NCBI RefSeq assembly: GCF_000003855.2
Contig: NW_003101660.1
Coordinates: 681,617-745,616 of the forward strand
Direction of reading: 5' to 3'
From: Blastomyces gilchristii SLH14081
Taxonomy: Eukaryota; Ascomycota; Eurotiomycetes; Onygenales; Ajellomycetaceae
DNA length: 64,000 nucleotides
Below are positions 37,874-50,050 of this stretch, piece by piece (within the stretch, counting starts at the first letter, position 1; the number at the start of each line of letters is the position of its first letter). The notes below the pieces were generated by a model. The model did not search any database. It saw only the letters and a list, made by a program, of their open reading frames with translations, and was not told the DNA's origin. The translations under genes were made by a program, and so were the position numbers.

Positions 37874-38282
37874 TCGCTGTCCCCGTGGTCAGTCGAGTTA
37901 TGGTGGTTGTGGTGGTCGGGACGGATCTAATCTTATCTCCGACTGATCCGAAGCAGTGGCAACCATAACGTGCGTGGGGGTTGGCTTGCTCCTAAATCGC
38001 TTGGCGTTTCAACAGGCCAGAACGACATCCACGCTGCATTTTGCATTTTCACTTTACATGAGGAAGAACAAGTAGACAGACTAAGCGCTGTGTAACATAG
38101 TATAGTATATATACATTCCAACCCGCTGAAGAGAATAAATCAATATGTAATGTATTAAGCAGCAAAGAAAACTGTCATTAATTGGAAAATTAATATGTCC
38201 CGCCAGTCCGTCCAGACCACAAAGGGGTAGGTAACATCAAGTCATTTAAAAGGAACACGAAAAGAGATCAGCACCATCAAGT

Positions 38283-40927
38283 CTATACAGCATCTTCGGC
38301 AGCAACGCTCCGATACACCATACCGGAACCAGCCCTACTTCCCCCCGACCTCGTCATAAGTGGCATATCGAACATGCGAGCATAATTCACCGCCTCGCCA
38401 CCTAACATTGCGCTCCCCGTATCTCTTTTGCCAAAATAAGGCTGACTATCGCACCAAAAATCTTTGCAATTCGTAACAACACCGCGTGAGAAAGGGTTCC
38501 TGTGTCGAGCCCCGCCCCGCCGATCAAGTCCATCCTGCGCCGTGGCTACGAAGGTATCCAGACCCAGCAGCGTCTTCCATTGGGATAGGCAGCCGTGGTC
38601 GTGGCGGTGTGGAAGCGGTCGGCGGTGTGATGGTATTGTAGTTGGTGGAATTGCTGGGTTAGGACCCTGGCTTGTCGTAGAGAGGCCGCCAATATCGGTC
38701 GAAGTAGTGCCGGTTGTACTGGCGGAGGTAATGGCTTGCGAAGCTGAGTTCGCATAGTCGAATGTGTGTCCCCGCAGATTTTCGTACGTGGTCTGATTGC
38801 GGGATATCTGGACAAGCTGGACGACACAGAGCATGCTCACCCATATGAGTTGGAGACTGGTCCACATCGTGAGGATGATTGTGAAGGTATCTCGGTTGAG
38901 GATATCGCAGAGTGTTGAGGAAAGGATGTTGCATTCAGCATCCGCAGGTACAGGAATTAAATCAATATCTGTGGCCTCGTGAGTAAATGCTTCTTCTTCG
39001 TGGACACCCTCCCCCTTTAACTTCGCTGAATATCAAGACTTACGAGCAATTACTAATTGTATATAGAAAACGATGCCAATTTCCATGCTAAAGATATACA
39101 GAATAAAGTGGCGCAAGTTATTTGCGCCAACGCAATTATCGATCCATGGGCAATGGCTATGTTTCCCCAGTAGGTTAGTCTAAAGTAAATTCACCCAAAT
39201 AAAAAGAAAAGAAAAGAAAACTACTGACTGGTCATGCTTAGACACACAGCGCTTACACCGTCTGCAATGTTTGCTGCGTAACGGCTTTCTAGTCATGCAA
39301 TATACACAGAAGTTGTCTTCGTCGAATTTCCAGAGCTCAAAAAGTTCTGCTATCGTGTCCCTCTGCTGATTTCTGCTTCCTAGTTTAGGGACAAAGCCTG
39401 GATCTTCGAACATTGCAAGACCATAGAAATACGTTGTCAGGCCGAAAAACACTGTGAAGAAGAAGTTCAAAAAAGGGCGTGAAGAATATGTATCTAGAGT
39501 GCAACATTAGCTATTCAACGTAATTCTCGAATTAAATGGGAAATATTCATTTGGGTCTTACTGGGTAGCACCTTCAAGGCCCAACGTGCTCCAACCCAAA
39601 ATAGAGTTCCAGCAAAAACGCCTGATAAGAAGGGCTATATGTAATGGGTTAGAAGGCGAGTTCACAATGCAATTCAAACTCCTAGGAAGGGAGAAACGAG
39701 GAGGAGTATGGCCTTCTCCAGAAAAATGAGCATACCGTTCGTTGCAGGACTCTATACTCCGGGGGCCCAAGATTTGCAACCCGTTGTGCAACCCACTGCA
39801 TGCCAAACACAATCCCTATGGTGACTGGGATACCAATATATATAGCCGTATTGCTGAGGGTAAAGATAGAAAAGAGAATGACAAGGAATGGCCAAAAGAA
39901 GAAAAACTTCGACGTGAACTGCTTTGTCCGTACAAAGTTCGCTAGCCCGAATGGCATCGCTCGAAGGTTGCCCTCTCGGTTGTAACCACATTCGTTGAGA
40001 GCCCGATACCACACGTTGAGCGTGTTCATTTCCCCCGCTACTACAGCGGGAGTCTTGCCATCTCGCGTCTCCGCAAAGCGATCCGAGCCATACTCTATGA
40101 TCTTTTGAACGCAGGCTGGAGAACCCTTAACCAATGCCCAGTGTAGTGGTGACAGCCCGCCTTCATCAACAGCGTTTACATTCGCTCCCCACCTTAGAAA
40201 TAGGTCTACACAGGCCGGGAAACCCTTGTACGCCGCCCACATCAGCCCAGTGTGGCCTTGACGGTCCGGCACGTCAACGGGGATTTCTTGATGTAGGAGA
40301 AGGGCGAGGAGGAACGCATTTCCATCGATGGTGGCAAGATGTAGTATGTTATATCCTTGGATATCGGTCGATAGAGGGTCCGCGCCGTGTTGTAGTAATA
40401 GGTTCACGATGTAATAGTGGCAGCGCTGAGCTGCCCACATGGCCGCTGTAGCTACAGACTCGCCCCCTTTCGCATTCACGTCGGCGCCGGACTCGAGCAA
40501 GAACTTGCAAAGGGCATACTGATTGTTTATTGCCGCCCACTACACAAATAGCAGATTTGGTGCGTAAGCAAACTGATCCTCTTTTAACGAAGGCAGGGAA
40601 ATTACTCGATTATCCACTTACATGTAAAGGCGTAATACCCTCTTCATCTGCATATCTGGCATTAAATTTCCCGCTTTCGAATAGCTTTTGTATGGCCCCT
40701 ATTTCACCTAGTCGAGCCAGCTGCATTATATCCTCCTCGATGGGCAGTGATCGTTTGGATTTGCTAGTGTTTCCATCCTCCCGGTTGATATCCTTCAATT
40801 CTAGCTCATTTTCTCGCGTCGAGAGTTTTGGAGGAACAGCTGTCCCAGTCCCGGTTGTCAGAGACGTAGAGCTGGAATTTCTGTCTGTGGAGCTTTGAAC
40901 ATCACGAGATGTCGATGAGGAGGACAT
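38283..40927 (-). CDS. akr1: Akr1-type ankyrin-repeat DHHC palmitoyltransferase
   Basis: CDS complement(join(38283..38968, 39044..39156, 39229..39493, 39562..39634, 39736..40539, 40622..40927)), 748 aa; all five introns have GT-AG ends and keep frame (donors GTAAGT, GTATGC, GTAAGA, GTCAGT, GTAAGT). A Ser/Thr-rich N-terminus is followed by about six ankyrin repeats (residues 70-290; [32 protein letters not shown]), hydrophobic segments, a Cys-rich domain ([17 protein letters not shown]) with the catalytic DHHC at 482-485 split by intron 4, two more membrane segments ([35 protein letters not shown]) and a Ser/Thr-rich cytosolic tail. Family role: S-palmitoylation of cytosolic proteins at Golgi/endosomal membranes (yeast Akr1 modifies Yck1/2 and Lcb4). 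Having DHHC rather than the DHYC of yeast Akr1 resembles Aspergillus orthologues. Confidence 0.92.
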
Positions 40928-41763
40928 GGCTCAGCGCGGAGTAATTTAGGGCTGATATATTTATCTGGGTGGAAAATGCGCCGGGAGTGGAATATAGCGG
41001 TGTGTTGTACTTGTCCCTCAGTTGCGAAGTTCAATCATTTCGTCCTTCGGGGGAACGAGCGAAAAGGGAGGACTAAATTTCCGGATGGGTTTGGTTCTCC
41101 TGCATATTATTGTTGCGATGGAGCAAGATTATTTTTCCCAGGCTGGCATTACGAGGCTCTGGGGTGGAGTATGGGGAGCGCGGATTCGGATTGGGCAGCA
41201 GCCCCAAAGCGGTTAAATAGAGCTGGGGAACGTCTTCACCGCGGCTCTTGAGTTCCTGAGATGATGAACATTTCCTCATGGATTCCATGAAACTGTGAAT
41301 TACTGTTATTCTATTTACTTGTCTTCATAGTCTGTGTCTAGCCTAATAATCTATTATTTATCTCTTCAACAACACTGTGATGTTTCCTGCAAACAAAACA
41401 TCTTTTCAAGCATGCCATTCTCAAGCTAGCTATCTGGGTCATGCTGGGCTTGATCTGCGCAAATTGAGGCTGAACATTTTTCATCTGCGAATGCTGGTGT
41501 CTTGTATTAGCTCTGAGCAAAACTGACTGCTGTCAGCCTGACAAAACTGGTACGAGAAAGGTCTAGGCCAACTCTGCATATATGTCCAAAACTATGATTT
41601 TTAGGACCAAATCCATCCAATATTTAATGAAAAATGTCGGTATGAAGAGAGGGAAGAAAAAAGACCCCCTTTTTCTTTCCCTGCAAGCTGGGAAAAATCT
41701 AACAATCAAGAAAGCAGGTAGCTATAGGTACTTTCTATTCCGCACCGCAGGTCTTATTTACTG
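40928..41763. other. Intergenic region, no gene seen
   Basis: About 830 bases between the 5' end of akr1 and the 3' end of the cyclin gene. Short open frames on both strands show no domain. The part next to akr1 is presumably its promoter. Confidence 0.5.
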
Positions 41764-42847
41764 TCACCCCTCTCGATATGCCTCGATTTCCCGAAACATC
41801 ATCTCGACATCAACCCACAACTCGAAATCCATCAAGAAGCTGAAATTAATCTCGAGCTTCGCCAGCTCCCGCTCCGTCACTCCCCCAACTCTAGCAAACC
41901 GTCCATGTCGGTAGCAGAGATCCTCCATCATCTTCGCTGCTACCCGCAACCCTCCTAGAACGAGCCGATGCATGTTGCGTGGTGTAACATATATGATTTT
42001 CTCCACAATCGCTAGGCGTCTGATATATTGACTTGTGGCGAGATATACTGCCGTTGACATCGGGCAGTAACGATGGACTCGGAGGAGATAGTCTTCCAGA
42101 GATATCGGGGATATCTGCTTGCAGTAAAAGCTCTTGATCAATATCATTGGGGAGACGGTAGAAGGATCTTTTGTCCCAGCTCTCGGGTTAGCGTTCAACG
42201 AAAAGTTGTCTGCCATGGCGCAGTTATCATTCGCCGTCTGGTATGAGATGGTGGTTTCTCCCATTGGTGTAGTAGATGAGGGGATATCGCCAGTAAGTTT
42301 GGCTAATTTTTTCACATGTGCGCAGAGAATCATCAAAGCTGATTCAGGGGGAACACTGGTTACTTTATCGTAATAAGGTGATTTAGTATCCCCAGCAGAA
42401 CCAGAAACAGGCTGGGGCCTCGTCTTCGGGGAAAGAGAGAGCCGCCGCACCGGCGAGGCTAGATCAGTAGCCATATCGCCATCTGATTCCTCGCTTCGTC
42501 TGTTCATTTCTGTGAATGTTCGCGACATCTGAAAGACTTCATTTACTCTTTTCCTAGAGACTAGTACGTGCCAGGCCAGGTTTCCTCACGTACGGGACAT
42601 CCGGGGCTTGCCGCATCTCAGTGTCAGGTGAAAGTTCATTTCCGGCAATGAGGCTTGCATTGTAGAGTGGTGTCGGGCTAAATTCGGCGAGCACGAAGGT
42701 TTGATTGAATATACATGCAACTGCAGATATCCAGGCGGTTGGCTCGGATTGTTCAAGTGCGTCTTGTATCTCTGAGAGAGACACTTCACAGAACATCAAG
42801 AATGCCAATTGCGTATTTGTCGTTGCAGGTTCCCCACGATTAAACAT
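41764..42847 (-). CDS. Pho80-like cyclin (Pho85-type CDK partner)
   Basis: The secure part is 41764..42528 (254 aa from MSRTFTEMN). It carries a cyclin fold of the Pho80/PCL type: LIKSFYCKQISPISLEDYLL, YCPMSTAVYLATSQYIRRL, VTPRNMHRLVLGGLRVAAKM, then the region ending FLMDFELWVDVEMMFREIEA. Family role: activates a Pho85-type kinase (phosphate, glycogen or stress signalling, depending on paralogue). A 5' exon is possible: 42590..42847 is open, ends at a GTGAGG donor (42589), and a CAG acceptor (42531-42529) falls immediately before the ATG at 42528, phase 0, giving 340 aa. I do not recognise the added 86 residues. This is the last gene before the AT-rich block. Confidence 0.75.
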
Positions 42848-43250
42848 TTACTCCGAGGTGAACCCCAGAGTCCATAGGATGTGCGAAAAATAACAGACAA
42901 GACTAAGCAAGGCGTGTTTGTGTATTTTTATCCAGACGATAAGACCTAAGAGCGTTGCCCTGTTGAGCAGGAGGCGCCCCGGAGCAGAAATTAACGAGAA
43001 CAATTAAATAAAACAGCGAAGGGAGAAGATACCAAAAACAAGGAATAGTAGCTTATGCATTACATGAGTTCACGGCGATTTAATGACTAATCATGTAGTC
43101 ACATGATGTTGACCGTTACAGCCGTTGCGGCTATTGGCCAGGAAGAAGAAAACTTGACCTCGCTAAGTGCGCCACTTGACCTCGTTATGTAAGCTGACCT
43201 TGGCCCATGCCACTACCTGACCTCGCTCAATACATCTTTTCTTGTAATTT
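42848..43250. other. Boundary segment between genic DNA and the AT-rich isochore
   Basis: GC content is still ordinary to about 43,240, then drops abruptly. The last stretch carries four spaced copies of TGACCT (starting 43155, 43177, 43195 and 43218), three of them extended to TGACCTCG. No coding frame is supported. Confidence 0.6.
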
Positions 43251-43289
43251 GAAACTACTCAATTATTTATCATCAATTCTACAATCAAT

Positions 43290-43920
43290 TCAAAATCAAT
43301 TTAAAATTAATTTAATACTGAAATTGTTCTTGAATTTAATAATAAAGTAAGTATTTATATAATTTACACTGAATTAATTATTAACTGATTTTCAATCAAT
43401 TATTAATTACTTAAATATATAAATTGAATTTATTTTTATTACTATAATTAATTAGCAATTAATTTAAAATCAATTTAAAATCAATTTAAAATCAATTTAA
43501 TACTGAAATTATTCTTGAATTTAATAATAAAGTAAGTATTTATATAATTTACACTGAATCGATTATTAACTGATTTTTAATCAATTGTTAATTACTTAAA
43601 TATATAGATTAAATCTATTTTTATTATTATAAGTAATTAATTGTAAAATAGATTCAATCTATATATTTAAGTAATTAACAATTAATTCAGAATTAATTCA
43701 AAATCAATTCAAAATTAATTTAATACTGAAATTATTCTTGAATTTAATAATAAAGTAAGTATTTATATAATTTACACTGAATTAATTATCAACTGATTTT
43801 CAATCAATTGTTAATTACTTAAATATATATATTAAATCTATTTTTATTATTATAATTAATTAATAATCAATTCAGAATCAATTCAAAATTAATTTAAAAT
43901 TAATTTAAAAGTAATTATTA
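43290..43920. repeat. AT-rich satellite-like tandem repeat, about 185-223 bp units
   Basis: The segment TACTGAAATT(A/G)TTCTTGAA recurs at 43316, 43501 and 43724, followed each time by nearly the same 130 bases (AATTTACACTGAAT, TTAATTACTTAAATATATA). Between units 2 and 3 part of the unit also appears inverted (about 43640-43685), which accounts for the longer spacing. Strings of AAAATCAATTTAAAATCAAT expand the edges. Confidence 0.8.
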
Positions 43921-44848
43921 AATATTTTTATCTTAATATATTTTAAAATTCTGTAAAATATCTTTTTATACTCTATATAAATTTATCTGTTTATTTAATT
44001 AATTATAAATCAGCTATATATACTTTAATTAATTAATGAACTAAGTGAATAAAAATGAGTGAATTGAAAGATTAAGTGAATTAAAAGATTGAAAGTTAAT
44101 TATCAACTGATTATTACTGTATTATACAAGGTCAGAGTTATAATTATGTAATAATATTAAGTAATATACTTAGCAAGGTTAAGTTTTTTATATACATTTA
44201 TTGACTGTGTAGTAATCTTCTGTTAATAATTACTACACTTACTCTAAACATGTATTACTTAACTTATATATAGTTTTACTCTAGATAGATTATAGATTGT
44301 AAGAGGCTACGCTAAATAGATTAGTATAATATTTATAGATCTTATATAATAAAGTGAAAAACATTAAAAAAGAAAAAGAAAGAGAAAGTGTAAGAATCAG
44401 TAATTAAAGTGAATATTTATACATATATACAGTGATATACATAATAAAGCTTCAGAGTGAAAGAATAGAAATTTCATAGATTTTTTAGTCAAGAATTAAT
44501 AATTAAGAATGACTGAGAATCAGAGCTTTCAGTGAAATCTATAAAGTGTAATGAAATAGTCTATTATAATTGATTAGATACAGTCTATTATATTAGTTCT
44601 CTCTTCTCAGAAGTAATATAGAGTTACAGATATATAGTTTTCATCAGTCAAGAGCTGCTGTCTTGAATAACACAGAGCTTAGAGTTCAGATCAGATGATT
44701 ATAGCTAACTTATTTTATAAAATATTATTAATTACAGCTGTGAAATCTCTTATTAATAATATCTTTAATCTTTTATTCAAGTTTATTATCTTCTTCTATA
44801 ATCTCTGACAGCTGTCAGTCAGAAGTCAGTTGAGAAGAAAATGAATTA
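43921..44848. other. AT-rich DNA, unassigned
   Basis: Heavily mutated AT-rich sequence between the satellite and MITE copy A. It lies where the 3' end (integrase-side tail and LTR) of the family-2 Gypsy remnant would be expected, but I could not identify an LTR or any protein signature. Confidence 0.35.
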
Positions 44849-44856
44849 ATGATAAT

Positions 44857-45362
44857 TAGACTGACCGTGTGACCATGTCTGAAACCAGAACCAGATTTTT
44901 TAATAGTTTCATTATCAATTCAACTGATCTCATTACATGATTTTAACATTAGATAGTAGTTTTATACTGTCTCAGTGAGACTTACTATCTACTCTTATCA
45001 CATTTTTCAAATGAGATCATGATTTTCACTTCTCAATTTAAATTATTTTTATTGCTTTAAATGACTTTAAATCTCATTTAAGTGTTATTAAAAAGTGTTA
45101 CTTTTAAAAAAATTAAAAATAGTCTAAAAAAAACCTTAAAATGTCTAAAAATAGTAACTTTATGCCAAGAATGAGACTAAATGAGATCAAATGAGATCAC
45201 TTTCTCATTTTTTTCAAGTCATGATTTCATTTTAAGATCTCATATATAGTCACTTTGCATGTTTTTTTAATGACTAGTCCCAGCGGGATTCACATCAAGA
45301 AATGTATGAGACCAGATCAAATGAGATTAAATGTGAAATTCATGATTTCAGCGGCCAGTCTA
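44857..45362 (+). mobile_element. hAT-like MITE, copy A (506 bp)
   Basis: Begins TAGACTGACCG and ends CGGCCAGTCTA (imperfect terminal inverted repeat) and is flanked by a perfect 8-bp duplication ATGATAAT at 44849-44856 and 45363-45370. It matches the reverse complement of copy B (62,713-63,218) along its whole length of 506 bases. It has no coding capacity. An 8-bp duplication with short TIRs is typical of the hAT superfamily; assignment beyond that is inference. This copy carries many more C-to-T and G-to-A changes than copy B. Confidence 0.88.
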
Positions 45363-45370
45363 ATGATAAT

Positions 45371-48085
45371 ACAGTAAAGCAAGCTCATGTGAAATATATT
45401 ATAAATCTCTGACAGAGTATTAAGACAGTAATTATAACTGTCTAGAACTTCTATTACTGTGTATTTTATATGATAATAATTCAATGTATAAAATGAATAT
45501 ATAATTTATATATTTTTAAGATTTAATTATATAAGATCTTCTATCTTATACTGCTCTATGAGATCTTGTTAAATATTAATTTAATCTTCTTAATCTTATT
45601 TAGCACTTATCATGAAGACTTCTGCTCAGTTACAGATATCTTAAAACTTTGTTACTATATTATCAGTAATCTGAATTAAACTGCAGAGGTTCAGTATAAA
45701 CTGTGTAATCTTTAAACAATTTAACACTTTCATATAATAACTGTATGTAAGAAAGAATAGGCTTATATCTGTTAAGACAGCATCTCAGCTGTTGATAGCA
45801 ATCTCTATATATAGAAGAAGATTATGTCAATTATCTTATAAGTAATTACAGAACTTATAAAGATAATTCTTTATAATTTGAATTATTCATTCTGATGTAT
45901 CATTAGTCTCAGAGTGATAGATAGTTAATAAATGATATGTAATCTTGAGAACTTAACAGATTCTTGTTCAGAGAGTACTTATGAATTAACAGTCTTAATT
46001 TAATACTATAGATTTCAGTAATTTATATATTTAATAGAACAGACTCTGTAGAAAGACTTCAGTGACTTATTCAGTATTTATCTTATTACAAAATTTCAAT
46101 ATTATATCTTTGCTTAATTGATTCATGATAATCAGAATGTTTGTACAATTCTTACTCTTAGAGAGATTAATAGTGAAGTTAATTATCACATCTCATCAGA
46201 TTCTATTAGAAATATTAAGTGATTTTAACAGGTCTTTTCTACAGTTCTTTCATATAGTGATGAAAGAATAATAATTACAGTTTCAGATAAAACATCTAAT
46301 ACTGTTTAATATCTCAGATCAGTAGAACTCTTAAGAGATTATTTAATACAGTTATTTATAATCTGAATAACTGATTATATAAGAATCATGTATCTCTTGT
46401 ATTATTCAGATGTGTAAGAGTTCAGAGTAAGAGACTCAGCATTATTTATGAAATTATAGAGTGTTATTATCATTGATTGAGCATTCTGAGATGTTGATTC
46501 TTATACATAGTTCTAGAAGAAATTAAGATGCTTCTTGATATACTGCTTCAGTGAGTACTTGAAGAAGTTCATCAGTTTAAGCTGTTATATATTACAATTT
46601 ATTCAGTGTAGATTTGAGAGATGTTCTGATCAGTAAAGTATATATAGTATTATAAGTAATCTCATTATAATGAACTAATATCTTCAGATTCAAGAGCTGA
46701 TGTTCTTAGTTTATTTAATACATATCTGTTACATCAGATGACATATTTTACTCTTATTATAAGAGAGTATCTATTATCAAGTTCTGACTGATAAGATAAT
46801 AGTGTATAATAAAATAAAAACAGCTTAATAGTTCAGATTATTATATGTGATATTCAGTAAGCTTACAGATAATTATGAAATACTTGAGATTCTTATAATC
46901 TATAATTATCTTACATTTGAAGATACTTTGAAGTTCAGAGTTTCATTTTTCTAGACAGTATACAATTGTAAGAAGCTTCTTATCATAGATCTCATAATTG
47001 CATTCAGCAGGACTCAGTTTCTTAGATATGAAGATGCACAATTATAAGATATCTTTATTATTATACTGTAATATAACTTCTTCTATAATATAGTCATAGA
47101 AATCAGCTTCAATGACTATCTTATAATCAGAATTAAATATTATTAGCAGAGAGATATTAATGAATATCTTCTTTATTTATATAAATACAGCTTCAGCATC
47201 TGCTGATCACTGAAATACTGAGTTCTTCTTAATAAGTTCTGTAAGTGATCTCATAATATCTGAGAAGTGTTGTATAAATCACTGATAGAAGTTAGTAAAT
47301 CTGATAAAGCTTCATACATCTTTCACAGTATGTGAAGCTTCTTATTCAAGAATGACAGAGATCTTCTCAGAATTCATTCAAATACTCTTACTAGCTTCTA
47401 TGATAAAACCTAGGTATTTTATACTCTTAACTTCAAAATTTCACTTGTTAATATCTATTAATAGTTCTGCTTCTTATAATTATTATAATACTCTCTGTAT
47501 ATGTTCTTGATATTCCTTTCTGAATTCATCAGTAAAGATGAGAATGTTATCTAGATATATAGATACAAACTCATCAAGAAAATCTTGAAGTACTTAGTTG
47601 ATATACTTCTGAAATATACTGAGAGTATTAACCAGTTCAAAAGATGTGACTACTTATTCAAAGAGATTATAATATGTTCAGAATGCTGTAAGTTATTCAT
47701 CTTTTTCAGTGATATAAATCTTATATAACACAGTAATAATATCTAGCTTTGTAAATCATTGAGCTCATCTGATATATGCTAAAATTTCATTAATGAGAGA
47801 TAAGAGATAATAATCTTTCTTTATCAATCTGTTCAGATCTTAATAGTTCACACAGAATTGAAGTTCTTTATCTGATTTCTTTGTAAAGAGAATAGAAGCT
47901 GCAGCAGAGAAGTTACTAATGTATATAAATTCTTTATTTAATAGATTATTAAGTGTCTTTCAAAGAAGAAGAAGTTCATCTCAGAATATATTATAAAGAG
48001 AGTCTTATAATGATTCAAGATCTTTATCATTCTTCTTTTCTAACTTAATACTGTGATTCACTTCTGAATCTTATAAGAGAAGTAG
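45371..48085 (-). mobile_element. Gypsy (Ty3) retrotransposon remnant, family 2, minus strand
   Basis: Read on the minus strand, degraded pol segments appear in Ty3 order from right to left. Reverse transcriptase lies around 47,400-47,950 (FCVNY near the start; IYLDNILIFTDEF, where YLDN replaces YxDD), RNase H around 46,900-47,200, and an integrase core around 45,900-46,300 (IMNQLSKDIIL). Stops interrupt all of them. The RT is clearly different from that of the 258-bp-LTR family next door. Its 5' side is cut off by the LTR at 48,086. Left end and LTRs not found. Confidence 0.7.
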
Positions 48086-48343
48086 TGTAAGAATAAGTAC
48101 TCACAGGCGATTTTTCAGGTGTTTGCAGCTTGGTGTGATATGTACTATTAACTACTAGAAGTATTCACAGTAGAAAGATAAAATGTAGAGATTAAATGTA
48201 TAATAGTATTCAAGCTAAGTTATAAATAGTATTCGCGAACTTCAGTCTATATAGTTGTATATAGTCAAGAGCTGCTAACTCTATTAATTACATAAGAGAT
48301 AGAAATAGAGATAATGAATCTGTAAGAAGTGAGATTTCTTATA
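48086..48343 (-). repeat. 3' LTR of minus-strand Gypsy element H (258 bp)
   Basis: On the plus strand it begins TGTAAGAATAAG and ends TTCTTATA, and aligns along its length with the reverse complement of the two LTRs of element P. All three are 258 bp. It is followed at 48,344-48,666 by sequence matching the reverse complement of the internal 3' end of P. Confidence 0.88.
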
Positions 48344-48666
48344 TACTCTTTTCTCTCTAAGACTTTATCTGTGAAGCCTTTCACTGAGTGATTTTATAGA
48401 ATCAGGCTCAGCACTGCAGTAATACTCACTAAAAATTCTTTATATCTATAAAGAAAAATCTCAGTGAGGAAAAATCCCTTATTATTATAAAGAAAAAAGA
48501 GTCTGTTACTTAGTTTCTTATTCTATAAGATTCTTTATAACCTGCAGATCTTTCTCTGACTATCATACAGATTTATCTTACATCTTTTATACAGAAGAGT
48601 TCTGATTGACTCTCAATTATTTCTGTAAGATTCTTATATAATTATTACACAGATTTATTCTATATT

Positions 48667-48924
48667 TGTAAGAAATCCCGCTCCTCGCGGATTCTTTACC
48701 TCTATTCCTATCTCTTGTGTAATCAATAGGGCTAGCGGCCCTTGGCTACACACAACTATATAGACTGAAGTTTGTGAATACTATTCATAACTCAGCTTGA
48801 ATACTATTATACATTTAATCTCTACATTTTATCTTTCTACTGTGAATACTTCTAGTAGTTAACAGTACATATCATATCAAGCTGTAAACACCTGAATAAT
48901 TGCCTGTGAGCACTTGTTCTTACA
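48667..48924 (+). repeat. 5' LTR of element P (258 bp)
   Basis: Ends TGTAAGAA / TTCTTACA. Differs from the 3' LTR at about 27 positions by hand alignment, all transitions. Its first 95 bases retain CCCGC, CGCGG and GCGGCCC that are mutated in the 3' LTR. Confidence 0.9.
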
Positions 48925-49099
48925 TTTCAAGCTCAGTTAGTCAGCAACTGTCTGTTATAACTAAAAGAACTAGAAACTCATATACTTCAATCTCTGTAAA
49001 CTCTACTGCAGACACTCAGAAGCAGTCATCTGAATCATGAATAACTTTCATAAAAGAAGTCTCAGAGAACTTATTAATCACTCATGAGACATTATTCTC

Positions 49100-50050
49100 T
49101 ACATCTGTGACAGAGGAACTCTCTGAACTCATGAATGAATCAATCTCAGTGAAGAACATTCTTGAGCATCTCTTGCAGAATCAAGCTATTTTTCTATAAG
49201 AAATACTTACTATCTGTAAACACTCTTGAACTGAGTCTCTAAACATGATCTTCAGAGACATCTATGAACTGAAAAGAAACTTTCTTAAGCTATGACCACT
49301 TAAGGCCACTTATTGAATCACAATCTATAAAAGCTTTTACAAGTTTGTATTTGAAATTAACTTACAAGCCTGACTATATGACATGAAAGATGAAGAAGCT
49401 GTTATCTATATAATGACAGATCTCTATTACACTGAAGCCAAGAACTGACTGAATTATCTAGAGAATGATCATGAGAGATTCTGCTAATCTGTTCTCAAGA
49501 TCTATTTAGAGAATAAGTTGAGAGACTTTACAAGTCAGACAGAGAACACCTGAGCTGTGATCATCAATATTAGAAAAAGAGATAAGAAATCTGATAAAGA
49601 CTACTTACAGCACTTTATAAAATTATGATGTGAATTGAAGTCTGTGAAAACAGGGCTCTGAAACAAGACCTGAATGATGATATTTATAAAGAGACTGAAT
49701 AAAGATATGTAGAATAAGCTCATTGAGTAAGACTCTAAGCTCTTGACTCTGAAGAAACTGATGACTCTCATTCATCACTTACAGATCACTGTGAGAGTCA
49801 CAGACTTATAAAGAGTGAATCACTGACCAGTTCTGCAAGAACTAGAACAACAGAGAACAGATTTATTAGAAAAAGATGACAAGACATAGAGAGATTTGTA
49901 TCTGACTGCTGAGCAGAGAGAGAGAGTCTCATAAGCTTCTGTAAACAGAGTGTATAATAGAGAGACTAAGAAAAAGAGACTCTGCTTTATCTATTCTAAA
50001 TCAGAACATCTTCACACAAACTGTTTAAATAAATTAAAATAGAAATTTGA
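49100..50050 (+). pseudogene. Degraded Gag-like region of element P
   Basis: Translation in one main frame gives charged helical sequence of retrotransposon Gag character, followed by a Lys/Arg-rich stretch and a damaged zinc-knuckle (near 49,980: CFIYS...HLHTNC, with one Cys lost). Many in-frame TGA codons. Limits are approximate. Confidence 0.55.

Noticed and set aside
40976..41251. Plus-strand frames upstream of akr1
   Set aside because: No domain or splice structure, and mutually overlapping frames; treated as promoter/intergenic DNA.
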